The notes beneath the pieces were generated by a model. That model did not search any database and was not told where the DNA came from. It saw nothing but the letters and a program-made list of their open reading frames with translations. Position numbers and translations under genes: made by a program. This document shows positions 1-7,419 of a stretch of DNA of 8,564 nucleotides, piece after piece (within the stretch, counting starts at the first letter, position 1; every line of letters begins with the position of its first letter). This stretch comes from URNF01 sp045594105 (lineage in GTDB: Bacteria; Bacillota; Clostridia; Oscillospirales; Acutalibacteraceae), in contig JAZNXY010000126.1 of assembly GCA_045594105.1 (NCBI GenBank), forward strand, positions 1 through 8,564, in the 5' to 3' direction.

Positions 1-2973
1 AGTGACCGCACCGACTCCATCACCATCAGTATGTGGATGGATAAGAAACGGGATGCTGATAAAATCGGTGCTTTGGAATCGCTTCATAAGGGCGATTGCG
101 TTTTGGTAAACGGCAGCTATGATTACGATACGTATGTAAAAAGCAATTTGATGCGTGCCCGTGCTATAGCGGTAGTGTCCAAATACGAGCGTACCGATGC
201 CGCACCGAAAAAACGTGTGGAATTGCATCTGCATACCAAAATGTCTATGATGGACGCCATGAGTGAAGCGGGCGATCTTGTGAAAAGGGCGGCTTCCTGG
301 GGACACGAAGCCATTGCCGTTACCGACCACGGTGTTGTACAGGCGTTTCCCGATGCACTGAAAGCGGTGGACGGCTTGCGTAAAAAAGGCAACGACATCA
401 AAGTGCTGTACGGTATGGAAGCGTATTTTGTTGACGATCGTGCGGCAGAAACCGATGAAAACTTTGACCCGAAGAAAGCCAAGTCGTATCATATGGTACT
501 GCTTGCCAAAAACAATACGGGTCTTAAAAACTTGTATAAACTGATTTCCTGGTCCAACCTGCACTGCTTCTCCCGTCATCCCCGCATTACCCGTTCTATG
601 CTTGAAAAGCTTAGAGAAGGTATTATTGTGGGCAGTGCGTGCGAGGCGGGTGAACTGTTCCATGCGATGCTGGAAGGCAAACCGTTTGCTCAGCTTGCGG
701 AAATTGCGGACTTTTATGACTATCTGGAAATCCAGCCCATTGGCAATAACGCATTTATGCTGCGTAACGGCATGGCATCCGATGAGGAAGCATTACGTGA
801 CTTTAACCGTACTATCGTACAGCTTGGTGAACATCTGCATAAACCGGTATGTGCCACCTGTGACGTGCATTTTCTGGATCCCGAGGATGCTGCGTTCCGT
901 GCTATTTTGCAGGCAGGAAACGGTTACGAGGATGCGGATCAGCAAGCACCGCTGTATTTGCGTACCACCGAAGAGATGCTCAAAGAATTTGCGTATCTCG
1001 GTGCGGAAAAGGCGGAGGAAGTGGTTATTACCAACACAAATCTGATTGCCAATATGATTGAGGATTTACGCCCCATTCCGCTTGGCACCTTTACGCCGCA
1101 CATTGACGGTGCGGACGAACAGCTGCAGGAAATCACCTGGGCACGTGCCAAAGAGCTGTATGGTGACCCGGTACCCGATTTGGTGAAGAACCGTTTGGAA
1201 CGTGAGCTGACCTCTATCATCAAACACGGCTTTGCGGTGTTGTATATGATTGCGCAAAAATTGGTAGCAAACTCGGTGGAAAACGGCTATCTGGTCGGCT
1301 CTCGTGGCTCGGTAGGGTCCTCGTTTGTCGCCAATATGGCAGGCATCTCTGAGGTTAACCCATTAGAACCGCACTACGTGTGTAAAAAGTGTAAATATTC
1401 CGAATTCTTTACTGATGGCTCGGTAGGCTCGGGCTTTGACTTGCCACCGAAAAACTGTCCCGTTTGCGGCGAGCCGCTGGACCGTGACGGTCACGAAATT
1501 CCGTTTGAAACCTTCTTGGGCTTTGACGGCGATAAGGCACCTGATATTGACCTGAACTTTGCGAGTGAATATCAGACCCGTGCACATAAGTACACCGAAA
1601 CGCTGTTCGGTGACGAACACGTGTTCAAAGCCGGCACTATCGGTACGGTTGCGGATAAAACGGCGTACGGTTATGTGAAAAATTACGCTTCCGAGCGAGG
1701 ACAGGTGTACAGTAATGCGGAGACTAACCGTTTGGTAGCCGGCTGTACCGGCGTCAAACGCACCACCAGTCAGCATCCCGGCGGTATGGTGGTTGTGCCG
1801 GATGATTTTGATGTAGAGGACTTTTGTCCCATTCAGCACCCTGCGGACAAGAGTGATTCGGATATTATTACTACCCATTTTGACTTCCATGCTATCCACG
1901 ATACCATTCTGAAGCTGGATAACCTCGGCCACATCATTCCTACTACCTATAAATATTTGGAAGAGTATAGTGGCAAGAGCGTTATGGACGTAGATATGTC
2001 CGATCCGAAGGTGTATTCCTTGTTCACCTCTCCCGAAGCCCTTGGTGTGACCCCTGCGGACATTGAATGTGAGACGGGTACCCTTTCGTTGCCTGAGCTC
2101 GGCACCAATTTCGTACGTCAGATGCTGCTTGATTGTAAACCGCGTAATTTTGCGGACCTGCTGCAGATTTCAGGTCTGTCCCACGGTACTGACGTGTGGC
2201 TCGGTAATGCACAGGAATTGATTAAAGCAGGCACCTGCACCATTTCTGAGGTTATCGGTACACGTGATAATATTATGACCTATCTGATGCATAAAGGCCT
2301 GCCGCCGAAGATGGCGTTTAAGATCATGGAAATTGTGCGTAAGGGTAATGCAACCAAATTACTCACCGATGAACACATGGAAGCGATGCGGGAAAACAAT
2401 GTGCCCCAATGGTACATCGATTCCTGTATGAAGATTAAGTATATGTTCCCAAAAGCACACGCAGCGGCGTATATTATTGCGGCTTTGCGTGTAGCGTGGT
2501 ATAAGGTGCATATGCCGGTGGCGTATTATGCAGCATACTTTACCGCACGCCGTGAAGATTTCGATGCAGAACCCGTTATGGGCGGCAAAGAAGCGGTCAA
2601 AGCGAAAATGGACGAAATTCGTTACATGGGGAAGGACGCTACCGCCAACGAACAGAAGTTGGCTGAAATTCTCCACGTTGTGTACGAAGCGATGCAGCGC
2701 GGTGTGCAGTTCTTGCCTATAGACTTGTATGCGTCGCATGCATATAAGTTTGTACCGCAGGACGGCGGTATCCGTTTGCCGTTTAGCTCGGTGAAAGGGT
2801 TTGGCGAAGGTGTGGCACTGCAGTTTGCGGCGGCGTGTGATGCCTCTGATCCGTTTATCTCGGAGGATGATATGCAAAACCGCGGCGGCATCAATAAGAG
2901 CGTGTGCCAGTCACTTCGTGAACTTGGTGTGCTGGGAGACCTACCTGCGACCAGCCAAATGACATTTTTTTGA
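1..2973 (+). CDS. polC: DNA polymerase III alpha subunit, PolC type (5'-truncated by window; exonuclease domain apparently absent)
   Basis: Replicative polymerase of low-GC Gram-positives. The frame is open from base 1, so 990 residues plus stop are visible and the N-terminus (about 260 residues by comparison with B. subtilis PolC) lies outside. Numbering from base 1: the tail of the OB-fold domain (~1-70); a PHP domain with HLHT (H76, H78), D85, H102, TDH (D109, H110), E140, H164, C214 and DVH (D288, H290); a four-cysteine zinc knuckle (C461, C464, C486, C489); the GSRGSVGSSF motif (~433-442); PDIDLNF with catalytic D515 and D517, and the third aspartate D640 in LKLDNLGH, at the same 123-residue spacing as D975 and D1098 of Geobacillus PolC. 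The C-terminus ends in QMTFF, a beta-clamp-binding pentamer. Odd: FVDD (bases 427-438) is followed by only about 14 linker residues before the next PHP strand, where family members carry a DnaQ-like proofreading exonuclease of roughly 190 residues. There is no frameshift. Identity is certain; the consequence of the missing domain is inference. Confidence 0.97.
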   Translation, partial: SDRTDSITISMWMDKKRDADKIGALESLHKGDCVLVNGSYDYDTYVKSNLMRARAIAVVSKYERTDAAPKKRVELHLHTKMSMMDAMSEAGDLVKRAASWGHEAIAVTDHGVVQAFPDALKAVDGLRKKGNDIKVLYGMEAYFVDDRAAETDENFDPKKAKSYHMVLLAKNNTGLKNLYKLISWSNLHCFSRHPRITRSMLEKLREGIIVGSACEAGELFHAMLEGKPFAQLAEIADFYDYLEIQPIGNNAFMLRNGMASDEEALRDFNRTIVQLGEHLHKPVCATCDVHFLDPEDAAFRAILQAGNGYEDADQQAPLYLRTTEEMLKEFAYLGAEKAEEVVITNTNLIANMIEDLRPIPLGTFTPHIDGADEQLQEITWARAKELYGDPVPDLVKNRLERELTSIIKHGFAVLYMIAQKLVANSVENGYLVGSRGSVGSSFVANMAGISEVNPLEPHYVCKKCKYSEFFTDGSVGSGFDLPPKNCPVCGEPLDRDGHEIPFETFLGFDGDKAPDIDLNFASEYQTRAHKYTETLFGDEHVFKAGTIGTVADKTAYGYVKNYASERGQVYSNAETNRLVAGCTGVKRTTSQHPGGMVVVPDDFDVEDFCPIQHPADKSDSDIITTHFDFHAIHDTILKLDNLGHIIPTTYKYLEEYSGKSVMDVDMSDPKVYSLFTSPEALGVTPADIECETGTLSLPELGTNFVRQMLLDCKPRNFADLLQISGLSHGTDVWLGNAQELIKAGTCTISEVIGTRDNIMTYLMHKGLPPKMAFKIMEIVRKGNATKLLTDEHMEAMRENNVPQWYIDSCMKIKYMFPKAHAAAYIIAALRVAWYKVHMPVAYYAAYFTARREDFDAEPVMGGKEAVKAKMDEIRYMGKDATANEQKLAEILHVVYEAMQRGVQFLPIDLYASHAYKFVPQDGGIRLPFSSVKGFGEGVALQFAAACDASDPFISEDDMQNRGGINKSVCQSLRELGVLGDLPATSQMTFF

Positions 2974-2991
2974 CAAACTTTGAAAAAGGCA

Positions 2992-3020
2992 TTGCTTTTT
3001 TTGACATTATTGCGTATAAT
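2992..3020 (+). promoter_or_regulatory. Candidate sigma-70-type promoter P1 for the decarboxylase genes
   Basis: TTGCTT at 2992-2997, a 17-base spacer and a perfect TATAAT at 3015-3020. Transcription would start near 3027, leaving a leader of about 55 bases before the gamma-subunit start codon. The -35 matches only the TTG half of the consensus. It lies in the 108-base gap after polC, which suggests that the decarboxylase genes are transcribed independently. Confidence 0.6.
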
Positions 3021-3038
3021 ACCATTGGATTTTATAAT
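3010..3038 (+). promoter_or_regulatory. Second overlapping promoter candidate P2
   Basis: TTGCGT at 3010-3015, a 17-base spacer and a second perfect TATAAT at 3033-3038, 18 bases downstream of the P1 -10. Start would be near 3045. The -35 box of P2 overlaps the first base of the -10 of P1, so the two could not be occupied at once. Only one may be used; sequence alone cannot decide. Confidence 0.45.
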
Positions 3039-3081
3039 GGGTGAGAAGGTGGCTTTTTACCTGTTGACTGGAGGCATATAT

Positions 3082-3450
3082 ATGTTTTTATTCAAAATGG
3101 CAACCGAAACCGCCGGAGAGATTTTATCCGATGCAGGTCTTACTATTGTTATCGGCTTGGTGGTTGTTTTCGGTGTACTGTTGTTGCTCACCGGCGTTTT
3201 TAAGGGCTTTGGTGTTGTGATGAGCGGTGCACAGAAGGACGAGAAAGTACCTGTGCCTGCTGCTCCTGCGGCCGTGGCTGCTGCTCCTGTGGTTGCTGCT
3301 CCTGTGGCAGACCTCGGTCCTGTGATGTCTTCTGCACAGGTGCGTAACGGCATTGAGCCGGAGGTTACCGCTGTGATTGCGGCGGCTGTTGCATCCTGTA
3401 TGCCTGCGGGACAGAAATACAGCATTAAAAAGATTGATCTCGCGGATTGA
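3082..3450 (+). CDS. oadG: Sodium-translocating decarboxylase gamma subunit (OadG family)
   Basis: Small membrane subunit (122 residues) that in this family anchors and assembles the Na+-pumping decarboxylase complex (oxaloacetate, methylmalonyl-CoA or a related substrate). Residues ~18-40 form one strongly hydrophobic helix (LTIVIGLVVVFGVLLLL...), followed by a short charged stretch, an Ala/Pro/Val-rich flexible linker (~56-77) and a C-terminal segment EVTAVIAAAVAS...YSIKKI, which is typical of OadG/MmdD-type subunits. No MKM biotin-attachment motif is present, so it is not the biotin carrier. The start at 3082 is chosen because TGGAGG (3069-3074) sits 7 bases upstream; the frame is open further upstream to 2980, but those codons overlap the promoter candidates. 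The next gene begins 19 bases after the stop. The physiological substrate cannot be told from this subunit. Confidence 0.88.
   Translation: MFLFKMATETAGEILSDAGLTIVIGLVVVFGVLLLLTGVFKGFGVVMSGAQKDEKVPVPAAPAAVAAAPVVAAPVADLGPVMSSAQVRNGIEPEVTAVIAAAVASCMPAGQKYSIKKIDLAD
3259..3304 (+). repeat. Short coding repeat of the Ala-Pro linker
   Basis: The decamer GCTGCTCCTG occurs three times, at 3259-3268, 3280-3289 and 3295-3304, spaced by 21 and 15 bases, all in the same reading frame. Each copy encodes Ala-Ala-Pro in the gamma-subunit linker. The spacing in whole codons suggests linker growth or shrinkage by slippage. It is a low-complexity coding repeat, not a mobile or regulatory element. Confidence 0.7.
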
Positions 3451-3469
3451 GAAAGGATGACCCATTACC

Positions 3470-4891
3470 ATGGAAAAATTTATTGCGGCTATTGTGGATT
3501 TGTGGCAAGCTTCGGGTCTGGCCCAACTCTTCAACTTTGAAAATGGCGGCTGGAAATGCCTTGTTATGATTGGTATTGCCTGCATTTTGTTGTATTTGGC
3601 GATCAAAAAGCAGTTTGAGCCGTTGTTGCTTTTGCCCATTGCATTCGGTATGTTGCTGGTTAACCTGCCCTTGGGTGGTGTGATGGATCCGCAACGCAAT
3701 TCGCTTGTTCCGCTTTCTCCCGAAGAAACGCAGAGCATTGTGGACGGTACATACGAACAGGTATATCCTGTATTCGAAATGGAATACGAATTGGATCAAG
3801 AAGCATACGGCCTTATAGAAACCTATGTCAATGCGAATGGCGTGGAAATGGACGTTGTCCGTGCAAGCGACGGCAGCGTGTATAAGGTAGTAACCAACGA
3901 AAACGGTACAAAAGACTATATCGTACCCTTCTGGCAGCACTTTGAACAGGGCGGCCTTATGTGGTATCTGTACCAGGGTGTTAAGTTCGGTATCTATCCG
4001 CCGCTTATCTTCCTTGGCATCGGTTGCATGACCGACTTTGGTCCTTTGCTTTCCAATCCGAAGAGCTTTTTGCTCGGTGCTGCGGCACAGTTGGGTATTT
4101 TCTTTACCTATTTCGGTGCCCGAATGCTCAACCTGCTCAATATTGAAGGACTTGCGTTTACGCCTCAGGAGGCGGCTTCTATTGCTATTATCGGCGGTGC
4201 TGACGGCCCGACTGCGATTTACTTGACATCTAAATTGGCACCGCATCTGCTGGGTGCCATTGCGGTGGCAGCGTATTCGTATATGGCGGTTGTACCGATT
4301 ATTCACCCGCCGATCATGCGTGCGCTGACCACTAAAAAGGAACGCTCTGTGGTAATGACCCAGCTGCGTGCCGTTTCCAAGACCGAAAAGATTCTGTTCC
4401 CCATTATGGTAACCGTTATCGTGGTACTGTTGCTTCCCAGTGCGGCACCCCTTGTCGGTATGCTGATGCTTGGCAACCTGATGCGTGAAAGCGGCGTTGT
4501 GGAACGTATTTCCAAAACCGCCCAGAACGAGTTGATGAACATTATCACCATTTTCTTAGGGATTACGGTTGGTGCTACCGCCAATGCGGGCACCTTCCTG
4601 CAGTTGAAAACCCTGCTTATCATCTGCCTTGGTCTGATTGCCTTCAGCTTTGGCACTGCAGGCGGTGTGTTGCTCGGCAAGGCAATGTATTACCTGAGCG
4701 GTGGCAAGGTAAATCCCCTTATTGGTTCCGCAGGTGTTTCCGCTGTGCCGATGGCGGCGCGTGTAGCACAGAAGGTTGGCCAACAGGAAAATCCCGGCAA
4801 CTTCCTTTTGATGCATGCAATGGGTCCCAACGTGGCAGGTGTTATCGGTTCTGCCGTTGCGGCAGGTGTACTGCTGACGTTGTTCGGTTGA
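3470..4891 (+). CDS. oadB: Sodium-translocating decarboxylase beta subunit (OadB/MmdB family)
   Basis: Integral membrane subunit (473 residues) that decarboxylates carboxybiotin and exports Na+. Family signatures run in order: KKQFEPLLLLPIAFG (~45-59), IFLGIGCMTDFGPLL, GGADGPTAIYL with D245 (equivalent to the Na+-binding D203 of Klebsiella OadB), AAYSYMAVVPII, GNLMRESGVVERI, and NPLIGSAGVSAVPMAARV with N415, G419 and S424 (equivalent to Klebsiella N373, G377 and S382). It ends in the conserved MHAMGPNVAGVIGSA helix. All key pump residues are present. Residues ~73-160 are a hydrophilic, acidic insert after the second hydrophobic helix, longer than the corresponding region of the 433-residue Klebsiella protein. 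The RBS is modest: AAAGGA at 3452-3457, 12 bases before the ATG. It follows the gamma subunit directly and precedes a terminator. No alpha subunit or biotin carrier is adjacent. Assignment to oxaloacetate rather than methylmalonyl-CoA or another substrate is not possible here. Confidence 0.95.
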   Translation: MEKFIAAIVDLWQASGLAQLFNFENGGWKCLVMIGIACILLYLAIKKQFEPLLLLPIAFGMLLVNLPLGGVMDPQRNSLVPLSPEETQSIVDGTYEQVYPVFEMEYELDQEAYGLIETYVNANGVEMDVVRASDGSVYKVVTNENGTKDYIVPFWQHFEQGGLMWYLYQGVKFGIYPPLIFLGIGCMTDFGPLLSNPKSFLLGAAAQLGIFFTYFGARMLNLLNIEGLAFTPQEAASIAIIGGADGPTAIYLTSKLAPHLLGAIAVAAYSYMAVVPIIHPPIMRALTTKKERSVVMTQLRAVSKTEKILFPIMVTVIVVLLLPSAAPLVGMLMLGNLMRESGVVERISKTAQNELMNIITIFLGITVGATANAGTFLQLKTLLIICLGLIAFSFGTAGGVLLGKAMYYLSGGKVNPLIGSAGVSAVPMAARVAQKVGQQENPGNFLLMHAMGPNVAGVIGSAVAAGVLLTLFG

Positions 4892-4904
4892 TTTTAGTAT
4901 GTGG

Positions 4905-4936
4905 AGAGGAGGATACTTTGGTATCCTCCTCTTTTT
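4905..4936 (+). terminator. Rho-independent terminator of the decarboxylase unit
   Basis: A perfect 11-bp stem, GAGGAGGATAC (4906-4916) and GTATCCTCCTC (4921-4931), closes a TTTG tetraloop. One further A-T pair extends the stem, and T5 (4932-4936) follows. It begins 13 bases after the beta-subunit stop and ends 18 bases before the helicase start. Its core is shared with the terminator at 8314-8343. Confidence 0.93.
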
Positions 4937-4954
4937 CTTGAAAGAGGTAACTGT

Positions 4955-7381
4955 ATGTTAACACAACAAGAGTTTTGCACCTTACGCCGACAGGCGATGG
5001 AGCGGTTTTTCAGCCGTATGAATGACCGCCAACGTGAAGCGGTCTTTCACACGCAGGGTGCGTTGTTAATTTTGGCAGGTGCAGGTAGCGGTAAAACCAC
5101 TGTGCTGATTAACCGTATTGCCAATTTGGTGCGTTTCGGCAGTGCGTATCACGCACCCGATATGCCCGCTTTTATTTCTCCCGAGCAAGAAGAAACCTTG
5201 CGTCGTGTGGCGGCAGGCGAGGAGAAAATGGACGACCGCTTGGCACATTTGCTGGCGGTAGACCCTTGTCCTGCGTGGAAGATACTGGCGATTACCTTTA
5301 CCAATAAAGCGGCAGGAGAGCTTCGTGAACGTCTCTCCCTGATGCTTGGCAGTGAAGGGGAAGAGGTGATGGCAAGCACCTTCCATTCTTTCTGTGCACG
5401 TATTTTGCGTCGTGACGGTGAATCACTCGGCTATTCGGCACATTTCACCATTTATGATACCGATGACAGCAGACGGTTGATGAAAGAGTGTATGAAGTCG
5501 CTGAACATCGATGAAAAGTTTTTGGGACATCGTGCAATTTTGGGTGAAATCAGTCGTGCGAAGGATTCGCTGCTGACCCCTGCCTTGTACGCACAACGTC
5601 CCGAAGTACAGGGAAACGTGCGTCTGCAAACGGTTGCGAAGTGCTATCAACTGTACCAAAATCGTCTGTTAGAAGCGGATGCAATGGACTTTGATGATCT
5701 GCTTTGTAAGGTGATCGACCTGTTTGAAGTGCGTCCCGACATTGCGGATAAATATCGTATGCGGTATCCGTACATTATGGTAGACGAGTATCAGGATACC
5801 AACCACGCACAGTACCGCCTTGTCAGTATGCTGGCGGAGGGTAGCGGCAATCTTTGCGTTGTGGGTGACGATGACCAAAGCATTTATAAGTTCCGTGGTG
5901 CTACTATTGAAAATATATTAAACTTTGAAGATGAATTCAAAAATTGTGCTGTTATCCGTCTGGAGCAAAACTACCGCTCCACCCAGACTATTCTGGATGC
6001 CGCTAATGCGGTGATTGCCAAGAACGTGGGTAGAAAAGGAAAAACGTTGTGGACACAAAACCCTGTTGGCAAACAGATTCATGCGGTGACGGTGGATACT
6101 GCCGAAGCGGAAGGTCGTTTTGTAGCAGAAACGGTGCTGTCGGGTGTTTCTGCGGGCAGAAAGTTTAGCGACTTCGCTGTACTGTACCGTGCGAATGCCC
6201 AGTCCAATGCTATTGAACAGGCACTTTTGAAAAGCGGTGTGCCGTATCGCATTATCGGAGGTCACCGATTTAATGACACCAAGGAAGTTAAGGATGCGAT
6301 GGCGTATCTGCGACTGATCAATAACCCTGCCGATTCGGTAAGTCTTCGCCGTATCATCAATGAGCCACGCCGAGGTATCGGAGATACGACCTTGGAACGT
6401 GCGGCGGAAATTGCGGATGCCGCAGGTGTCAGTATGTATACGGTGCTGACAAATGCAACAGCATATCCCGAGTTTTCCCGTGCGGCAGCGAAATTGTCAG
6501 CGTTTATCGCTATGATCGAAAATCTGCGTTCTTTGAGCGAAGATCCTGAAATTTCCTTGCATTTATTGTACCGTACTATGCTGGAAACCACCGGTTATTT
6601 AGCAATGTGGGAAAACGCAGGGGTAGAAGAAGAGGGAAGGGTAGAAAACCTTAACGAATTGGCGTCGAACATTATCAATTTTGAGCAAAACTGCCCCGAA
6701 GACGTACAACCGACCCTGGCGGGCTTTTTAGAGGAAATGGCGTTGCTGACCGATATTGACAACTATGATACGAATGCCGATTCAGTCATTTTGATGACCA
6801 TGCACGCTTCTAAAGGTCTTGAGTTCCCTGTGGTACTGTTGCCCGGTTTTGAAGAAGGCGTTTTCCCGGGTATGCAGGTGATGTATCAGCCCGAGGAATT
6901 GGAAGAAGATCGTCGCCTTTGCTATGTGGCGATAACCCGTGCTCGTGAAGAGCTGTTTATCCTTAACGCAACAAGCCGTATGCTTTACGGACAGACCACA
7001 CATAACCGCCCGTCTCGTTTTCTGCAGGACATTCCCGTAGAATTACTGGAAGTGAAGGATACAAGTCGCAGAGCGAACGAAAGACCGCAATCCTTTGGTG
7101 GCGGCTTTGGCGGCAGCCGGTATTCCTTCGGTGACCAGACATCCCATGCGCCGTCTGCACCTACCTCTGTGGCCAAACCTATGCCTCCACGTACCTTCTC
7201 GCAGCCGCAGGCAACTCCGTGTACCTTGCAGGTGGGAGATATGGTTTCCCATGGCACTTTTGGTGTGGGTGAGGTGCTAAAGATTACCCCTATGGGGAAC
7301 GATTCCTTGCTGGAGATCCGTTTTGAAGCTGTAGGCATTAAAAAGATTATGAATAATTTTGCGAAACTCACAAAAATGTGA
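4955..7381 (+). CDS. pcrA: ATP-dependent 3'-5' DNA helicase, PcrA/UvrD family
   Basis: Superfamily 1A helicase of 808 residues, acting in DNA repair, removal of recombinase filaments and transcription-coupled processes. Motifs in order: Q motif MNDRQREAV; Walker A GAGSGKTT with K47; Ia ITFTNKAAGELRERL; TFHSFCARIL; Walker B VDEYQDT (D277, E278); III VVGDDDQSIYKFRGA; IV LEQNYRSTQTIL; V MTMHASKGLEFPVVLLPGFEEGVFP; VI EEDRRLCYVAITRAREEL. A Gly/Ser/Pro-rich linker leads to a C-terminal domain (~758-808, VGDMVSHGTFGVGEVL to FAKLTKM) matching the PcrA Tudor-like domain known to bind RNA polymerase. Odd: about 41 extra residues (within 59-107) lie between motifs I and Ia compared with B. subtilis PcrA. 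The start at 4955 has AAGAGG (4942-4947) 7 bases upstream; an in-frame GTG at 4901 would place the start inside the terminator. The immediately preceding terminator means it needs a promoter I cannot place, or read-through. Confidence 0.96.
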   Translation: MLTQQEFCTLRRQAMERFFSRMNDRQREAVFHTQGALLILAGAGSGKTTVLINRIANLVRFGSAYHAPDMPAFISPEQEETLRRVAAGEEKMDDRLAHLLAVDPCPAWKILAITFTNKAAGELRERLSLMLGSEGEEVMASTFHSFCARILRRDGESLGYSAHFTIYDTDDSRRLMKECMKSLNIDEKFLGHRAILGEISRAKDSLLTPALYAQRPEVQGNVRLQTVAKCYQLYQNRLLEADAMDFDDLLCKVIDLFEVRPDIADKYRMRYPYIMVDEYQDTNHAQYRLVSMLAEGSGNLCVVGDDDQSIYKFRGATIENILNFEDEFKNCAVIRLEQNYRSTQTILDAANAVIAKNVGRKGKTLWTQNPVGKQIHAVTVDTAEAEGRFVAETVLSGVSAGRKFSDFAVLYRANAQSNAIEQALLKSGVPYRIIGGHRFNDTKEVKDAMAYLRLINNPADSVSLRRIINEPRRGIGDTTLERAAEIADAAGVSMYTVLTNATAYPEFSRAAAKLSAFIAMIENLRSLSEDPEISLHLLYRTMLETTGYLAMWENAGVEEEGRVENLNELASNIINFEQNCPEDVQPTLAGFLEEMALLTDIDNYDTNADSVILMTMHASKGLEFPVVLLPGFEEGVFPGMQVMYQPEELEEDRRLCYVAITRAREELFILNATSRMLYGQTTHNRPSRFLQDIPVELLEVKDTSRRANERPQSFGGGFGGSRYSFGDQTSHAPSAPTSVAKPMPPRTFSQPQATPCTLQVGDMVSHGTFGVGEVLKITPMGNDSLLEIRFEAVGIKKIMNNFAKLTKM

Positions 7382-7383
7382 TG

Positions 7384-7410
7384 CACCGAATCCTCTCGGT
7401 TTCATACAAT
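7384..7410 (+). promoter_or_regulatory. Candidate sporulation-type (SigK/SigE-like) promoter of the Cys-rich gene
   Basis: CATACAAT at 7403-7410 matches the -10 sequence known for mother-cell sporulation sigma factors of B. subtilis (SigE CATACAnT; SigK CATAnnnTA, with the last A replaced by G). CACC at 7384-7387 fits the SigK -35 pattern mACm, but with a 15-base spacer instead of the usual 16-17. There is no SigE-type ATATT -35 and no good sigma-70 -35 at 16-18 bases. Start would be near 7417. The short, degenerate motif makes this tentative. Confidence 0.35.
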
Positions 7411-7419
7411 GGTAGTGAA

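Noticed and set aside
2983..3000. AAAAAG/CTTTTT inverted repeat after polC as a terminator
   Set aside because: The stem is nearly all A-T and would be unstable, and it overlaps the P1 -35 box; at best a weak terminator.
2970..3006. Perfect TTGACA boxes at 2970-2975 and 3001-3006
   Set aside because: Neither has a -10 hexamer at 16-18 bases; the nearest TATAAT sequences lie at 8, 26 or more bases.
2980..3081. Upstream in-frame extension of the gamma subunit
   Set aside because: It overlaps both promoter candidates and lacks a ribosome binding site, whereas 3082 has TGGAGG at the right distance.
3425..4306. Long open frame on the - strand (293 codons) opposite the beta subunit
   Set aside because: It lies antisense to a clearly conserved membrane protein, its product is basic and compositionally odd, and it has no recognisable domain; a shadow frame.
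4901..4954. GTG start at 4901 for the helicase
   Set aside because: The codons would translate the terminator hairpin; the ATG at 4955 has a good RBS and matches the usual PcrA N-terminus.
7385..7400. ACCGA/TCGGT hairpin after the helicase stop as its terminator
   Set aside because: Only a 5-bp stem followed by three T's; too weak to call.
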